DNA of 64,000 bases from Rugosibacter aromaticivorans. Lineage in GTDB: Bacteria > Pseudomonadota > Gammaproteobacteria > Burkholderiales > Rhodocyclaceae. A program made the translations under genes and the position numbers. The notes below the pieces were generated by a model that was not told the DNA's origin, searched no databases, and was given only the letters and a program-made list of their open reading frames with translations. This document shows positions 1-9,617 of this stretch, piece after piece. The stretch spans positions 1,426,001 to 1,490,000 of the forward strand of contig NZ_CP010554.1 of assembly GCF_000934545.1 (NCBI RefSeq). The letters run 5' to 3'. How positions within the stretch are numbered: the first letter of the stretch is position 1; each line of letters opens with the position of its first letter.

Positions 1-1331
1 TAGGAGCCGGCGCGCATGTCATCTTCGCGGGTCCATACCAGCTTAACCAAGACGGGTTTGCCGGGTTTGAAAATGGCTTTGGCGATCTGTGCCGCTTCAA
101 GTGGATAGTCGGACTGGGTGCTGGAGCGACGGCCAAAACTGCCGCCTGCATACAGCATATTGATCTTGACCTGTTCCGGCTTCAAGCCCAGGGCGGCGGC
201 AATCTTGGACTGGTCGGTACTTTGGGATTGCTCGCCGTTCCATACTTCGCAACCCTCGGTATCGAGTCGGATGGCACAATTCATCGGCTCCATCGTGGCG
301 TGTGCGAGATAAGGCAGACTAAAGTCAGCCGATAGCTGCGTGTGGGCTGCTGCCAGCGCCGTATCAGCAGCGCCGACTTTTCGCGCGGTGGCTCCCGGTA
401 CGTCAAGCAGTGCGCGGTACTGGCTGGTAATCTCTGCCGAGCTTAAGCGGAATGCTGCGGATTCATCCCAGACGACGACAAGCGCATCGCGGCCTTTTTT
501 CGCCGACCAGAAGTCTTTGCCCAACACGGCAACTCCGGTTGGAATTTCGACGACATCAACGACACCCTTGACGGCCTTGGCACGCGCTGCGTCAAAACTC
601 TTTACCTTGGCACCAAAGCGCGGCGGATGAGCCACCACGGCGGTGAGCATGCCAGGCAGATGAATATCCTGCGTGTAAATTGCGCTGCCATTGATTTTGG
701 CTTTGCTGTCCATGCGCGCAACGTGTTTGCCGATATACACAAAATCCTTTGGCTCTTTCAGCTTGACTTCCTGCGGCACGGATAATTGCGCGGCCGCTTC
801 AACCAGTTCGCCAAAGCGCGCTTTGCGACCAGAAGCGAGATGAGATACCACGCCCTGATGAATTGAGATGGATTCTGGCGCTACCTGCCAGCGCTGTGCG
901 GCGGCACTGACCAGCATGGCACGTACTGCTGCTCCCGCTTGCCGCATTTGCATAAAGGAATTGGCAATTGACGTGCTGCCCCCGGTGGCTTGCATGGGGC
1001 CGAAGAGCAAATTGTTGTATCGCTTGGCGTCGGCGGGCGCTGCTTCAACACGCATCTGGGACCAGGCCGCATCGAGCTCTTCAGCCACGAGCGTGGGTAG
1101 ACCGGTGTAGGTGCCTTGTCCCATTTCCAGATGCTTGGCAATGACAGTGACGCTGTCATCCGTGCCGATACGCACAAAGGCGTTAGGCGCTAGGGGTATA
1201 GACGAGGTTGCCGGTGATGCAGCTGCCTTGCCACGGCTTGATGCAGCGAGGCCGACCGGCAAATAAAAGGCGAGGGTGAGTCCCGCGCCGGCTTTGAAAA
1301 ACTCACGACGACTTGCGCTGTCTACGCTCAT
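1..1331 (-). CDS. Molybdopterin-dependent oxidoreductase large subunit (isoquinoline 1-oxidoreductase beta-like), 3' end outside window
   Basis: The reading frame is open from the ATG at 1331 to the window edge, so about 443 N-terminal residues are seen and the C-terminus is missing. The N-terminus has a twin-arginine-like region (SASRREFFKAGAGLTLAFY), suggesting Tat export. It continues with motifs of the xanthine dehydrogenase superfamily molybdenum subunit (HLEMGQGTYTG, FGPMQATGGSTS, GSFGRRSSTQ). The family hydroxylates N-heteroaromatics or oxidises aldehydes; the real substrate is unknown. It lies 12 bp after the 2Fe-2S subunit gene, so the two probably form one operon and one enzyme. The tail of the gene carries a copy of the 25-bp dispersed repeat, read as KVGAADT. 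Confidence 0.85.
   Translation of the reverse strand, partial: MSVDSASRREFFKAGAGLTLAFYLPVGLAASSRGKAAASPATSSIPLAPNAFVRIGTDDSVTVIAKHLEMGQGTYTGLPTLVAEELDAAWSQMRVEAAPADAKRYNNLLFGPMQATGGSTSIANSFMQMRQAGAAVRAMLVSAAAQRWQVAPESISIHQGVVSHLASGRKARFGELVEAAAQLSVPQEVKLKEPKDFVYIGKHVARMDSKAKINGSAIYTQDIHLPGMLTAVVAHPPRFGAKVKSFDAARAKAVKGVVDVVEIPTGVAVLGKDFWSAKKGRDALVVVWDESAAFRLSSAEITSQYRALLDVPGATARKVGAADTALAAAHTQLSADFSLPYLAHATMEPMNCAIRLDTEGCEVWNGEQSQSTDQSKIAAALGLKPEQVKINMLYAGGSFGRRSSTQSDYPLEAAQIAKAIFKPGKPVLVKLVWTREDDMRAGS
357..381 (-). repeat. Dispersed 25-bp repeat, copy 1
   Basis: One mismatch to the consensus (core AGTCGGCGCTGGTGATACGG). It lies in the molybdenum-enzyme gene and is read in sense as KVGAADT. 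Confidence 0.75.
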
Positions 1332-1343
1332 GACTCAACTCCT

Positions 1344-1814
1344 TTAAGCCAGAGTCCGTGAGGCGTCGTGAATCGCCGCGCGGATACGGTGGTAGGTGGC
1401 GCAGCGGCAGATATTGCCTGCCATTGCCGTGTCGATATCAGCATCGGTCGGTTTGGGATTACTGGTGAGCAATGCAACAGCCGACATGATTTGTCCGGAC
1501 TGGCAGTAACCGCATTGCACGACATCCAGTTTTTCCCAAGCGGCTTGCACGGCACGGGCTGCCTTGTTACCGGTTTTTGCCGTGGGCAAACCCTCAATGG
1601 TCGTGACGCGCTGGCCAACGGCCGCGGAAACCGGTGTAACGCAGGAACGAGTTGGCGCGCCATTGAGCAACACGGTGCACGCGCCGCAGGCCGCAATGCC
1701 ACATCCATATTTGGTGCCAGTGAGTTGGAGCGTATCGCGCAAAGCCCACAGCAAAGGGATATCGGGTTCCACATCGAGCTTGTGATTTTGCCCGTTGATG
1801 TTCAAGGTCGGCAT
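1344..1814 (-). CDS. (2Fe-2S)-binding small subunit of molybdenum hydroxylase (isoquinoline 1-oxidoreductase alpha-like)
   Basis: This 156-aa protein has the usual length of the two-cluster ferredoxin-like subunit. The N-terminal plant-type cluster motif is visible as [15 protein letters not shown] with a further Cys at about residue 58. The C-terminal helical domain carries CGYCQSGQ and CRC for the second cluster. It passes electrons from the molybdenum subunit encoded just downstream (12-bp gap) to an acceptor such as a cytochrome. The start MPTLNINGQ is the only one that keeps the beta-grasp domain whole. Assignment to the IorA type rather than another xanthine dehydrogenase-like group is by overall resemblance only. 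Confidence 0.88.
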   Translation of the reverse strand: MPTLNINGQNHKLDVEPDIPLLWALRDTLQLTGTKYGCGIAACGACTVLLNGAPTRSCVTPVSAAVGQRVTTIEGLPTAKTGNKAARAVQAAWEKLDVVQCGYCQSGQIMSAVALLTSNPKPTDADIDTAMAGNICRCATYHRIRAAIHDASRTLA

Positions 1815-1982
1815 AGTGATCTCCCTGTATTGAAAGACTGAGAAACAGCGTAATGGTCTAATTATTATCTTAATCCAAGCCGATTACAAAAGTCTTGCAA
1901 AGACATGGCATGCCATAGGCAAAAAATTTTCTGCTAGTTTGCATTCTCGCCAAAACAAGACGGCGATAACACCAGAAACTGT

Positions 1983-1988
1983 TAGAAT
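1983..1988 (+). promoter_or_regulatory. Possible -10 element for SRP RNA
   Basis: TAGAAT lies about 10 bp before the predicted 5' end of the SRP RNA. I see no good -35 hexamer at the right spacing, so this is weak. Confidence 0.3.
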
Positions 1989-1997
1989 TCGCGTTGC

Positions 1998-2093
1998 GGC
2001 GGGTCTCCCCGCATTGTGGAGTGGTGAACCTGGTCAGGTCCGGAAGGAAGCAGCCACAGCCGTTTTCTGCAAGTGCCGGGGGTCAGGCTCGCC
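1998..2093 (+). ncRNA. ffs: Signal recognition particle RNA, small bacterial type (4.5S)
   Basis: The strongly conserved apical loop region is present (GGTCAGGTCCGGAAGGAAGC around 2033-2052), with the flanking asymmetric-loop strands. The 5' GGCGGG can pair with the 3' CTCGCC, and CCCCGCA with TGCCGGGG, giving one long hairpin of about 96 nt. This RNA binds Ffh and targets membrane proteins to the translocon. It sits about 130 bp upstream of dnaX, a common proteobacterial arrangement. The ends are inferred from pairing and could shift by a few bases. Confidence 0.93.
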
Positions 2094-2224
2094 GTCCTTA
2101 TTTTCTTTTGAACCGCGCAAAAGTATTGCGCAGTTTTCTGGGGCGTGTCATGGCCAGTTCTGCTCGAATACCTGCATCCCATTTTCCTTAATCTTCCGCG
2201 GTTTTTGCTTGGTAAAATCAGCGC

Positions 2225-3883
2225 ATGAGTTATCAGGTACTCGCTCGTAAATGGCGCCCCAAATCTTTCGCCACGCTGGTGGGGCAAGAACACGTCGTAC
2301 GTGCGCTGACCCATGCGCTGGAACAGAATCGCCTGCATCACGCCTATTTGTTCACTGGTACACGCGGCGTGGGCAAAACCACCCTGGCGCGTATCATGGC
2401 CAAAGCGCTCAACTGCGAAGCGGGTGTCACATCAACGCCCTGCGGCGTGTGCACTTCCTGTACGGAAATAGACAGTGGTCGATTTATCGATTACATCGAG
2501 TTGGATGCCGCCTCAAATCGCGGTGTGGACGATATGACTCAGTTGCTTGATCGCGCAACGTATGCGCCAACGATTGGCCGTTACAAGGTTTACGTTATTG
2601 ACGAAGTACACCAGCTCTCCGGGCATGCCTTTAATGCCATGTTAAAAACGCTGGAAGAACCCCCGGCGCATGTCAAATTTATTCTGGCAACCACCGATCC
2701 GCAAAAAATTCCGGTGACAGTGCTGTCCCGCTGTCTGCAATTCAACTTGAAGCAGATGTCGCAATCATCGATTGTGGATCATCTGTCGCAGGTGTTGGCG
2801 GCTGAAACCATTCCGTTCGAGCTACCTGCTTTGCGTCATTTGGCTAAAGGGGCCGCAGGCAGTATGCGTGATGCGCTCTCGCTGCTTGACCAAGCGATTG
2901 CTCATGGTGCTGGCCAAGTGACCGAAGAGAGTGTGCGTGCCATGCTGGGCACGGTAGGCGACGAGTATTTATTCGCACTCCTGGATGGTTTGCTGGCGCA
3001 GGATATACACGCCATGCTGGCGGTGGCAAAACAGATGGATGCGGGGAGTTTTTCGTTTGATGGGGGTTTGCAAGAATTAGCCACCCTGTTTCATCGTATT
3101 GCGCTCGCCCAATTTGCGCCTGAGGCTTTGATTGATGAAGCAGAGCGTAGCCGTTTAACTGTTTACGCGCAGGCACTGGATGCTGAATTTTTGCAACTGG
3201 CGTATCAAATCGCTATCCATGGCCGGGATGAGCTGGCGTTAGCGCCGGATGAATATGCTGGTTTTGTGATGACCTTGCTACGGTTGCATGCCTTTCGTCC
3301 GGAGCGAAAGGCACCATCTGCCGGGTTTGCGCTGCCAGTAAAGACTGCACCAATAAAAACGCAGCCAACGAAGGCGGCGTCTGCTGCCACTCCTCAAGGA
3401 AACAGTCGAAGCGGCGTATCACCAGCACCGAGTTTTTCCACGTCACCGGTTGTGGCCCCAGATCCCGTTATAGCAGAGGCTAGTGCGCCAGCGCATGCGG
3501 ACGAAGACTGGCACGCACAGGTGGCAAAACTTTCGCTGAGCGGTATGGCCAAGCAACTGGCGCAGCACTGTGAGCTCACGCAACTGACCGGCACCGCCAT
3601 CCTGTTGCGGCTGTCCCCGGTGCATAAACACTTGCTTGGCACGGTGCAGCAAGACAAACTTCAAGCGGAGTTGCAATCCCATTACGGGCGAAAGCTTCGT
3701 CTGGAAATTGAAGTCGCTGAGCCTGCCAGCGTGACACCGGCTGAACGCAGTCGCACCGCGCAGCGTGAGCGTCAAGATCGTGCCATTGCCGCGATTGAGC
3801 AAGACCCTTTTGTGCGCGAAGTGGTCGATCTATTCGATGCCAGCATCGATGAATCAACAATTAAATCAATAACTAGGGAGTAA
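2225..3883 (+). CDS. dnaX: DNA polymerase III subunits gamma and tau
   Basis: The protein is 552 aa. It has the clamp-loader AAA+ core: Walker [13 protein letters not shown] near residue 45, the four-Cys zinc module (C64, C73, C76 and C79 region), Walker [10 protein letters not shown], and the sensor/arginine-finger SRC motif LSRCLQF. After residue 370 a Pro/Ala/Ser-rich linker leads to a C-terminal tau-type domain. It loads the beta clamp and couples the polymerase cores at the fork. It is followed at 5 bp by ybaB and then recR, the conserved dnaX-ybaB-recR unit. A diverged copy of the 25-bp dispersed repeat lies in the linker, read antisense as VSPAPSF. I found no clear slippery sequence for a shorter gamma product. 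Confidence 0.96.
   Translation: MSYQVLARKWRPKSFATLVGQEHVVRALTHALEQNRLHHAYLFTGTRGVGKTTLARIMAKALNCEAGVTSTPCGVCTSCTEIDSGRFIDYIELDAASNRGVDDMTQLLDRATYAPTIGRYKVYVIDEVHQLSGHAFNAMLKTLEEPPAHVKFILATTDPQKIPVTVLSRCLQFNLKQMSQSSIVDHLSQVLAAETIPFELPALRHLAKGAAGSMRDALSLLDQAIAHGAGQVTEESVRAMLGTVGDEYLFALLDGLLAQDIHAMLAVAKQMDAGSFSFDGGLQELATLFHRIALAQFAPEALIDEAERSRLTVYAQALDAEFLQLAYQIAIHGRDELALAPDEYAGFVMTLLRLHAFRPERKAPSAGFALPVKTAPIKTQPTKAASAATPQGNSRSGVSPAPSFSTSPVVAPDPVIAEASAPAHADEDWHAQVAKLSLSGMAKQLAQHCELTQLTGTAILLRLSPVHKHLLGTVQQDKLQAELQSHYGRKLRLEIEVAEPASVTPAERSRTAQRERQDRAIAAIEQDPFVREVVDLFDASIDESTIKSITRE
3412..3436 (-). repeat. Dispersed 25-bp repeat, copy 2 (diverged)
   Basis: Three mismatches to the consensus. It lies in the dnaX linker and is read as VSPAPSF on the gene's strand. 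Confidence 0.6.
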
Positions 3884-3888
3884 TAAGC

Positions 3889-4212
3889 ATGATGAAAGGT
3901 GGTATCGCCGGTTTAATGAAGCAAGCGCAGCAAATGCAAACCAACATGGCCAAAGCGCAAGAAGAATTAGCCTTGCTGGACGTGGAAGGCCAGTCAGGTG
4001 CTGGGGCAGTCAAAGTGGTCATGACCTGCAAGCACGATGTTAAGCGCGTGACGATTGATCCTTCTGTGATGGATGATAAAGACATGCTCGAAGACTTGAT
4101 CGCCGCTGCGATGAATGACGCTAATCGACGCGCCGAAGCTACTGCAGCAGAAAAGATGGGTGGATTTACTGCGGGTATGCAATTGCCACCGGGCTTCAAG
4201 CTGCCGTTTTGA
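3889..4212 (+). CDS. ybaB: YbaB/EbfC family nucleoid-associated protein
   Basis: A 107-aa protein with the family pattern: a Met/Gln-rich N-terminal helix ([20 protein letters not shown]), a small beta region with [14 protein letters not shown], then the [15 protein letters not shown] helix and a Gly/Pro-rich tail. Family members form tweezer-shaped dimers that bind DNA. The position between dnaX and recR is conserved in many bacteria. The start ATGATGAAAGG is preceded by a purine-rich AGGGAGTAATAAGC ribosome binding region that overlaps the dnaX stop. Confidence 0.94.
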   Translation: MMKGGIAGLMKQAQQMQTNMAKAQEELALLDVEGQSGAGAVKVVMTCKHDVKRVTIDPSVMDDKDMLEDLIAAAMNDANRRAEATAAEKMGGFTAGMQLPPGFKLPF

Positions 4213-4286
4213 ACAAAATCTGAGCAAAATGCATAAAACATATCTCCGTGCCGCGTAGTTGGGCAACCTGCATTTGAGCCAGCCTC

Positions 4287-4886
4287 ATGCCAGCAAACGC
4301 TAGTCTGGAAGAGCTTATTGAGGCATTGCGCGGCCTGCCCAGCATCGGACCTAAGGCGGCGCAACGCATGGCTTATCACCTGTTGCAACGCGACCGGCGA
4401 GGTGCTGATCGGCTTGCCCGTGCGCTCGATTCCGCTTTACAAAATTTGCACCACTGCACCCATTGCAACAATTTCACTGAACAAGCAATTTGCGAACGAT
4501 GTCTTTCCACGCGTCGTGATCCGTCGCAGTTATGCATCGTTGAAATGCCAATTGATCTGAACAGTATGGAGCAGACGCAGGCTTATAACGGGCTCTACTA
4601 TGTGTTGATGGGCCGCTTATCGCCACTGGATGGCATTGGCCCAAAAGAGCTGGCATTCGGTCGCTTGATTACGCGGGCAACGGATGGTGTGGTCAAAGAA
4701 GTCATTCTTGCCACTAATTTCACGAACGAAGGTGAAGCGACAGCGCATTACCTGTCCGAGTTGCTACACGCGCGCGGCATCAAAGTTAGCCGCATTGCGC
4801 GTGGCTTGCCTGTGGGCGGTGAGCTGGAATTTTCTGATGCAGCCACTGTCGCGCAAGCGTTACGCGAACGGCGAGACTTTGACTAA
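4287..4886 (+). CDS. recR: Recombination mediator RecR
   Basis: A 199-aa protein of normal RecR length. In order: helix-hairpin-helix ([20 protein letters not shown]), a four-Cys zinc finger ([18 protein letters not shown]), a Toprim domain ([15 protein letters not shown] through the [10 protein letters not shown] region) and a C-terminal Walker-like segment. RecR works with RecO and RecF to load RecA on gapped DNA. It is the third gene of the dnaX-ybaB-recR unit, 74 bp after ybaB. The start at [10 protein letters not shown] keeps the N-terminal helix normally seen in the family. Confidence 0.96.
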   Translation: MPANASLEELIEALRGLPSIGPKAAQRMAYHLLQRDRRGADRLARALDSALQNLHHCTHCNNFTEQAICERCLSTRRDPSQLCIVEMPIDLNSMEQTQAYNGLYYVLMGRLSPLDGIGPKELAFGRLITRATDGVVKEVILATNFTNEGEATAHYLSELLHARGIKVSRIARGLPVGGELEFSDAATVAQALRERRDFD

Positions 4887-4890
4887 CTGA

Positions 4891-6102
4891 ATGGCCGAAA
4901 CGGCAACCCCGCTGGCTGGCGTCAAGGTACTTGAGCTGGGCACCTTGATTGCCGGGCCTTTTTGTACGCGCATCCTGGCAGAATTTGGCGCCGATGTCAT
5001 CAAAATCGAAGCGCCTGGCGAAGGCGACCCGTTGCGTAAATGGCGAAAACTTTATCCCACGCCCGATGGCGACACATCGCTATGGTGGTTTATACAAGCA
5101 CGCAATAAACAATCCGTCACCATTAACTTAAAGCATCCTGAGGGTCTTGAGATCATCAAGAAACTGGTGCGTGAAACGGACATTGTGGTTGAGAATTTTC
5201 GACCCGGCGTACTTGAAAAATCGGGGCTGGGTTGGGATGTTCTGTCAGTGATCAATCCGGGTCTGGTCATGGTGCGTCTTTCGGGATTCGGTCAAACCGG
5301 GCCAATGGCCAAGCAGCCCGGCTTTGGAACGATCGGTGAATCCATGGGTGGATTGCGCTATATCACCGGTTATGCTGATCGTCCGCCGGTGAAAAGCGGG
5401 GTTTCGCTTGGCGACTCCATCGCTTCGTTGTGGGGGGCGTTAGGTGCGCTAATGGCATTGCGCCACCGCGAAGTCAACGGGGGAGCCGGGCAGGTGGTAG
5501 ATGTAGCGCTTTATGAAGCCGTGTTCGCGATGATGGAAAGCATGGTGCCGGAATTTGATGTTTTCGGCTTTATCCGTGAGCGTACCGGCAACCTTATGCC
5601 GGGAATTACGCCTTCTAACACGCACACATCGAAAGACGCTAAACACATCATCATTGGCGCCAACAGCGACGGCATTTTCAAGCGGTTGATGCAGGCAGTA
5701 GGCCGCGTTGATCTGGCAAACGACCCGCAACTAGCGAACAATACAGGGCGTGATGCGCGGGCGAAAGAAATTTATGGTGTCATCGACGCATGGGTGGCCG
5801 CTCACGATGCGGAGACGGTTTTGCGTATCACCACAGCGGCAGATGTGCCTGCCAGTAAAATTTATTCAGTAGCTGATATGTGTGAAGACCCCCAATTCCT
5901 CGCGCGAAAAATGTTCGAGAAGGCGCAACTACCTAACGGAAAAGAGTTTCTCATGCCAGGCATCGTGCCAAAATTATCCGCAACACCTGGCGTTACCCGC
6001 TGGTTAGGCCCCGCATTGGGTGAGCATACCGACCAAGTACTCGCTCGGTTGGGTTATTCAGCCGAGATGCTCATTCGCCTAAGAAATGAAGGCGCTATCT
6101 AA
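4891..6102 (+). CDS. CaiB/BaiF family CoA transferase (class III)
   Basis: A 403-aa protein. It begins with the class III signature LAGVKVLELGTLIAGPFCTRILAEFGADVIKIE (quoted in parts: GTLIAGPFC, FGADVIKIE), then the family segments NLKHPEGLEI and RPGVLEKSGL. The Asp expected to form the anhydride intermediate is probably in GVSLGDSIAS near residue 175. These enzymes move CoA between carboxylic acids (formate/oxalate, succinate, carnitine and others). The substrate cannot be read from the sequence. It starts 4 bp after recR and so may be co-transcribed, but is not functionally linked to it. Confidence 0.9.
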   Translation: MAETATPLAGVKVLELGTLIAGPFCTRILAEFGADVIKIEAPGEGDPLRKWRKLYPTPDGDTSLWWFIQARNKQSVTINLKHPEGLEIIKKLVRETDIVVENFRPGVLEKSGLGWDVLSVINPGLVMVRLSGFGQTGPMAKQPGFGTIGESMGGLRYITGYADRPPVKSGVSLGDSIASLWGALGALMALRHREVNGGAGQVVDVALYEAVFAMMESMVPEFDVFGFIRERTGNLMPGITPSNTHTSKDAKHIIIGANSDGIFKRLMQAVGRVDLANDPQLANNTGRDARAKEIYGVIDAWVAAHDAETVLRITTAADVPASKIYSVADMCEDPQFLARKMFEKAQLPNGKEFLMPGIVPKLSATPGVTRWLGPALGEHTDQVLARLGYSAEMLIRLRNEGAI

Positions 6103-6236
6103 TTGTAATTATTAGCTTGTTTCGTAAAAGACAGGCGGAAAATTCCACAAAGGCTTTAATCTCAGACGGAGATTCGTTACAATGAGAAGCTCAAGCGAAT
6201 TTAAGCGACATTTCAGTAATTTTCAGGGAAAACAAC

Positions 6237-6839
6237 ATGAGCAATGACGGAAAAGTCGATTGCAACCGGCGGCGGCTTTTGGTGGCCACTGCAACAATCG
6301 GTGGTTTGGGTGGTGTAGCGGCAGCTGTGCCGTTTGTCACCAGTATGATGCCCTCAGAGCGCGCTAAAGCAGCGGGCGCACCTGTTGAGGTGGATATCAG
6401 CAAGCTGGCTCCCGGGCAAATGATGACGGTTGAGTGGCGTGGCAAGCCGGTGTGGATCATCAACCGCACGCAGGCGCAGTTGGCTTCACTCAAGGTGACC
6501 GATGCAAAAGTCAGTGACCCGCATTCGGAAAAAAACCAGCAACCTGACTACTGTAAAAATGAAACTCGCTCAATCAAGCCTGAAATCCTGGTAGCTGTTG
6601 GCATTTGCACGCACTTGGGTTGTTCGCCCTCTGAAAAGTTCAAGACAGGTGCCGAGTCGGGCGTGGACGCTGATTGGCCGGGCGGGTTTGTCTGCCCATG
6701 TCACGGGTCTACGTTTGATTTAGCTGGGCGTGTTTATAAAAACAAGCCTGCGCCTGACAACCTGGAAGTGCCACGGCACATGTATCTTGGCGATACGCGC
6801 ATCGTCATCGGGGAAGATAAAAAAGGGGGTAACGCATGA
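6237..6839 (+). CDS. petA: Ubiquinol-cytochrome c reductase iron-sulfur (Rieske) subunit
   Basis: A 200-aa protein with a twin-arginine-type N-terminus (NRRRLLVATATIGGLGG) that forms the single membrane anchor. A periplasmic Rieske domain follows, with both cluster motifs visible: CTHLGCSP and CPCHGSTFD. It accepts the first electron from ubiquinol and swings to cytochrome c1. It overlaps petB by 4 nt (ATGA), the first junction of petABC. The gene is preceded by a 134-bp gap with a TACAAT hexamer at 6178 that may be a -10 element. Confidence 0.97.
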   Translation: MSNDGKVDCNRRRLLVATATIGGLGGVAAAVPFVTSMMPSERAKAAGAPVEVDISKLAPGQMMTVEWRGKPVWIINRTQAQLASLKVTDAKVSDPHSEKNQQPDYCKNETRSIKPEILVAVGICTHLGCSPSEKFKTGAESGVDADWPGGFVCPCHGSTFDLAGRVYKNKPAPDNLEVPRHMYLGDTRIVIGEDKKGGNA

Positions 6840-8131
6840 GCGTCGTGAATGCCAGACTCAAAGACCTGCTTGGCTGGGTTGATGAACGTTTCCCACTGAC
6901 AGCCAGTTGGAAGGCGCATCTGTCTGAGTATTACGCGCCAAAAAATTTCAATTTCTGGTACTTCTTTGGTTCGCTGGCCCTATTGGTGCTGGTGATACAA
7001 ATCGTGACAGGTATTTTTCTGGTCATGCATTTCAAGCCGGATGCATCACTCAACGCCGCTGGTGTTCCGGTAGCGTTTGCTAGCGTTGAATACATCATGC
7101 GCGATGTGCCGTGGGGCTGGTTGATTCGCTATATGCACTCGACCGGGGCATCGGCGTTTTTCATCGTGGTGTACATGCACATGTTTCGCGGCATGCTTTA
7201 TGGTTCATACCGCAAACCGCGTGAGCTGATCTGGATTTTCGGCATGTTGATTTTTCTGTGCTTAATGGCTGAGGCCTTCTTTGGTTACTTGCTGCCTTGG
7301 GGTCAGATGTCCTATTGGGGGGCGCAGGTTATTGTCAATCTGTTCTCTGCAATTCCGTTTGTCGGGCCAGATCTTTCACTGTGGATACGCGGTGATTATG
7401 TCGTGGGAGATGCCACACTGAACCGCTTTTTCGCATTTCACGTGATTGCAGTGCCTCTGGTTTTGGTTGGCCTCGTTGTGGCGCACATTCTTGCGCTGCA
7501 TGAGGTTGGCTCCAACAATCCGGATGGCATTGAAATCAAGAAGAAAAAAGATGCCCAGGGTATTCCGTTGGATGGTATTCCCTTTCATCCGTATTACACA
7601 GTGAAAGACATCATGGGCGTGGTTGTGTTTTTGATGGTGTTTTCACTTATCGTTTTCTTTGCACCTGAGGTTGGAGGCTACTTTCTTGAGTACAACAACT
7701 TCTTCCCGGCCAACCCGCTACAAACCCCGCCGCATATTGCGCCGGTGTGGTATTTCACGCCGTTCTATTCCATTTTGCGCGCAGTGACTTATCCGCTCTT
7801 TGGAGTTGATGCCAAGTTCTGGGGCGTTGTTGCGATGGGTGCGTCGGCCATGATTTTTGTTTTATTACCCTGGCTTGATCGCAGCCCGGCAAAGTCGATT
7901 CGCTATCGCGGCCCGATCTATAAAACCTTTCTTGCCGCTTTTGTGATTTGTTTCTTTACACTGGGCTATCTAGGTGTGCTGCCACCCACGCCCGCTCGCA
8001 CCTTGGTTTCGCAAATATGTTCGGTGATCTATTTCGCTTTCTTCCTGCTCATGCCGGTGTATAGCAGCATTGATAAATGCAAACCCGAACCTGATCGAGT
8101 GACGTCCTCAGGACACGGAGCGAAAAAATGA
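6836..8131 (+). CDS. petB: Cytochrome b of the bc1 complex
   Basis: A 431-aa, highly hydrophobic protein with the expected eight membrane helices. The paired heme-ligand histidines lie in HSTGASAFFIVVYMH (helix B) and FHVIAVPLVLVGLVVAHILA (helix D). The quinol-oxidation PEWY-type motif appears as APVWYF rather than PEWYF, which is common in some betaproteobacteria (family knowledge). It joins petA and petC by 4-nt overlaps, so the three subunits are translationally coupled. It carries quinone-site chemistry in the inner membrane. Confidence 0.97.
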   Translation: MSVVNARLKDLLGWVDERFPLTASWKAHLSEYYAPKNFNFWYFFGSLALLVLVIQIVTGIFLVMHFKPDASLNAAGVPVAFASVEYIMRDVPWGWLIRYMHSTGASAFFIVVYMHMFRGMLYGSYRKPRELIWIFGMLIFLCLMAEAFFGYLLPWGQMSYWGAQVIVNLFSAIPFVGPDLSLWIRGDYVVGDATLNRFFAFHVIAVPLVLVGLVVAHILALHEVGSNNPDGIEIKKKKDAQGIPLDGIPFHPYYTVKDIMGVVVFLMVFSLIVFFAPEVGGYFLEYNNFFPANPLQTPPHIAPVWYFTPFYSILRAVTYPLFGVDAKFWGVVAMGASAMIFVLLPWLDRSPAKSIRYRGPIYKTFLAAFVICFFTLGYLGVLPPTPARTLVSQICSVIYFAFFLLMPVYSSIDKCKPEPDRVTSSGHGAKK

Positions 8132-8850
8132 AGAAATTATTGAGTTCACTTTTTATTTCACTTCTTTTTGCGCCATTGCTGGCTTTGGCCAGTGGGGCAG
8201 AACTGCATCTTGATCGTGCGCCTGATCGTTCGGGTGACAAAGCAGCATTGCAAAATGGTGCCAAGGTTTTTGTCAATTACTGCCTGAACTGCCATTCCGC
8301 ATCCTATATGCGCTATAACCGCTTGAAAGACATTGGCCTCACCGATCAGCAGATCAAAGATAATCTACTGTTTACCGCTGACAAAGTAGGTGAGCAGATG
8401 AGTGTGGCTATGCGACGCGACGAGGCTAAAGAATGGTTTGGTGTTGCGCCGCCTGATCTGACGGTTATTGCGCGTGCGCGTGCCTCGGAGTTTGGCTCTG
8501 GTGCAGACTGGCTGTATACCTACTTGCGCAGCTTTTATCGTGATAGCGACCGGCCTACAGGCTGGAACAACCTTGTCTTTGAAAATGTCGGTATGCCACA
8601 TGTGCTATGGGAATTGCAGGGTGAGCAAGTCATGGGTGGAGACCATAAGTTAACCCTGGCCACCCCAGGCAAGTTAAAACCACAGGCGTATGACGACATG
8701 GTGGCCGACTTGGTTGGATTTTTACAGTACATGGGCGAACCTGCGGCCACGAAACGCAAGAGTCTTGGCTGGATGGTTGTGTTTTTTCTAGGTGTTTTAT
8801 TTGTCTTGTCGTATGCGCTGAAACGCGAATACTGGAAAGATATTCATTAA
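8128..8850 (+). CDS. petC: Cytochrome c1
   Basis: A 240-aa protein with an N-terminal signal (MKKLLSSLFISLLFAPLLAL), a single heme c motif CLNCHSAS, a later Met ligand candidate in the GEPAATK/MPHVLW region, and a C-terminal membrane anchor (MVVFFLGVLFVLSYALKR). It takes electrons from the Rieske protein and passes them to soluble cytochrome c. It is the last gene of petABC. sspA begins about 100 bp later, so read-through is possible. Confidence 0.96.
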   Translation: MKKLLSSLFISLLFAPLLALASGAELHLDRAPDRSGDKAALQNGAKVFVNYCLNCHSASYMRYNRLKDIGLTDQQIKDNLLFTADKVGEQMSVAMRRDEAKEWFGVAPPDLTVIARARASEFGSGADWLYTYLRSFYRDSDRPTGWNNLVFENVGMPHVLWELQGEQVMGGDHKLTLATPGKLKPQAYDDMVADLVGFLQYMGEPAATKRKSLGWMVVFFLGVLFVLSYALKREYWKDIH

Positions 8851-8948
8851 CTTTATAGGTAATGGCAACTATGGGACATCGAGAAATGAGTGCGCCACCC
8901 GTGCGTAAGGTCGTGCGTGATGCAGACTACTCCTGGGGTACTAGCGCG

Positions 8949-9545
8949 ATGATGAATTTGTATTCAGGAACAACCTGTCCTTTTAGTCATCGCTGCCGTA
9001 TCGTCTTATACGAAAAGCAGATGGATTTTCAGGTGATTGATGTTGATCTCCTGAATAAACCAGAAGAGATAGCGATTATTAATCCCTATAATCATGTGCC
9101 TGTGCTGGTAGATCGCGATCTGGTGCTGTATGAATCAAACATCATCAATGAATATATTGATGAGCGTTTCCCGCATCCGCAATTGATGCCGCCGGATCCG
9201 CAAACACGTGCCAAGGCTCGTCAACTGTTGTTCACTATGGAACAGGAGCTGTTCAGCCATGTACCTGTGCTGGAAAAAAATCTGAAAACAGCCGATAAAT
9301 CGCGCCTGCATATTCGCGATAGGCTGATCGATCTATCCGGCATGTTCAACAAACAAAAATATCTCATGGCGGATGAGTTTTCCATGCTCGATGTGGCGAT
9401 TGCCCCGCTGTTATGGCGTCTGGATCATTACGGTATTGAGCTGCCTAAAACCGCATCGTCATTGATGAAATATGCCGAGCGTATTTTCTCTCGGCAAGGG
9501 TTCATCGATGCGTTGACGCCAACAGAAAAAGCGATGCGCCGATAG
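8949..9545 (+). CDS. sspA: Stringent starvation protein A (glutathione S-transferase fold)
   Basis: The start MMNLYSGTTCPFSHRC gives about 198 aa, the usual SspA length. An upstream in-frame ATG at 8862 would add 29 residues with no family counterpart, so I prefer 8949. The N-terminal thioredoxin-like domain has CPFSHRC and NPYNHVPVLVDRDLVLYES. The linker NEYIDERFPHPQLMPPDP is typical of SspA. SspA binds RNA polymerase and alters promoter choice in stress. It is followed by sspB, the usual pair. The stretch 8862-8948 could instead be leader. Confidence 0.93.
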   Translation: MMNLYSGTTCPFSHRCRIVLYEKQMDFQVIDVDLLNKPEEIAIINPYNHVPVLVDRDLVLYESNIINEYIDERFPHPQLMPPDPQTRAKARQLLFTMEQELFSHVPVLEKNLKTADKSRLHIRDRLIDLSGMFNKQKYLMADEFSMLDVAIAPLLWRLDHYGIELPKTASSLMKYAERIFSRQGFIDALTPTEKAMRR

Positions 9546-9617
9546 TCTGCCGTGCGCCTGAATTGCGCGCTGTATTCATCGGTATATTTCTCGATATATC
9601 TTTAGGTCAATGGAGTC

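Noticed and set aside
1368..1841. Long plus-strand open frame opposite the 2Fe-2S subunit gene
   Set aside because: It mirrors a gene with clear cluster motifs and has no family features of its own.
2641..2720. Runs of A in dnaX as possible slippery site for a gamma frameshift
   Set aside because: None forms an A-AAA-AAG-type heptamer in the proper frame with a following hairpin.
8862..8948. N-terminal extension of SspA
   Set aside because: The extra 29 residues match nothing in the family, while MMNLYSGTTCPFS is its usual start.
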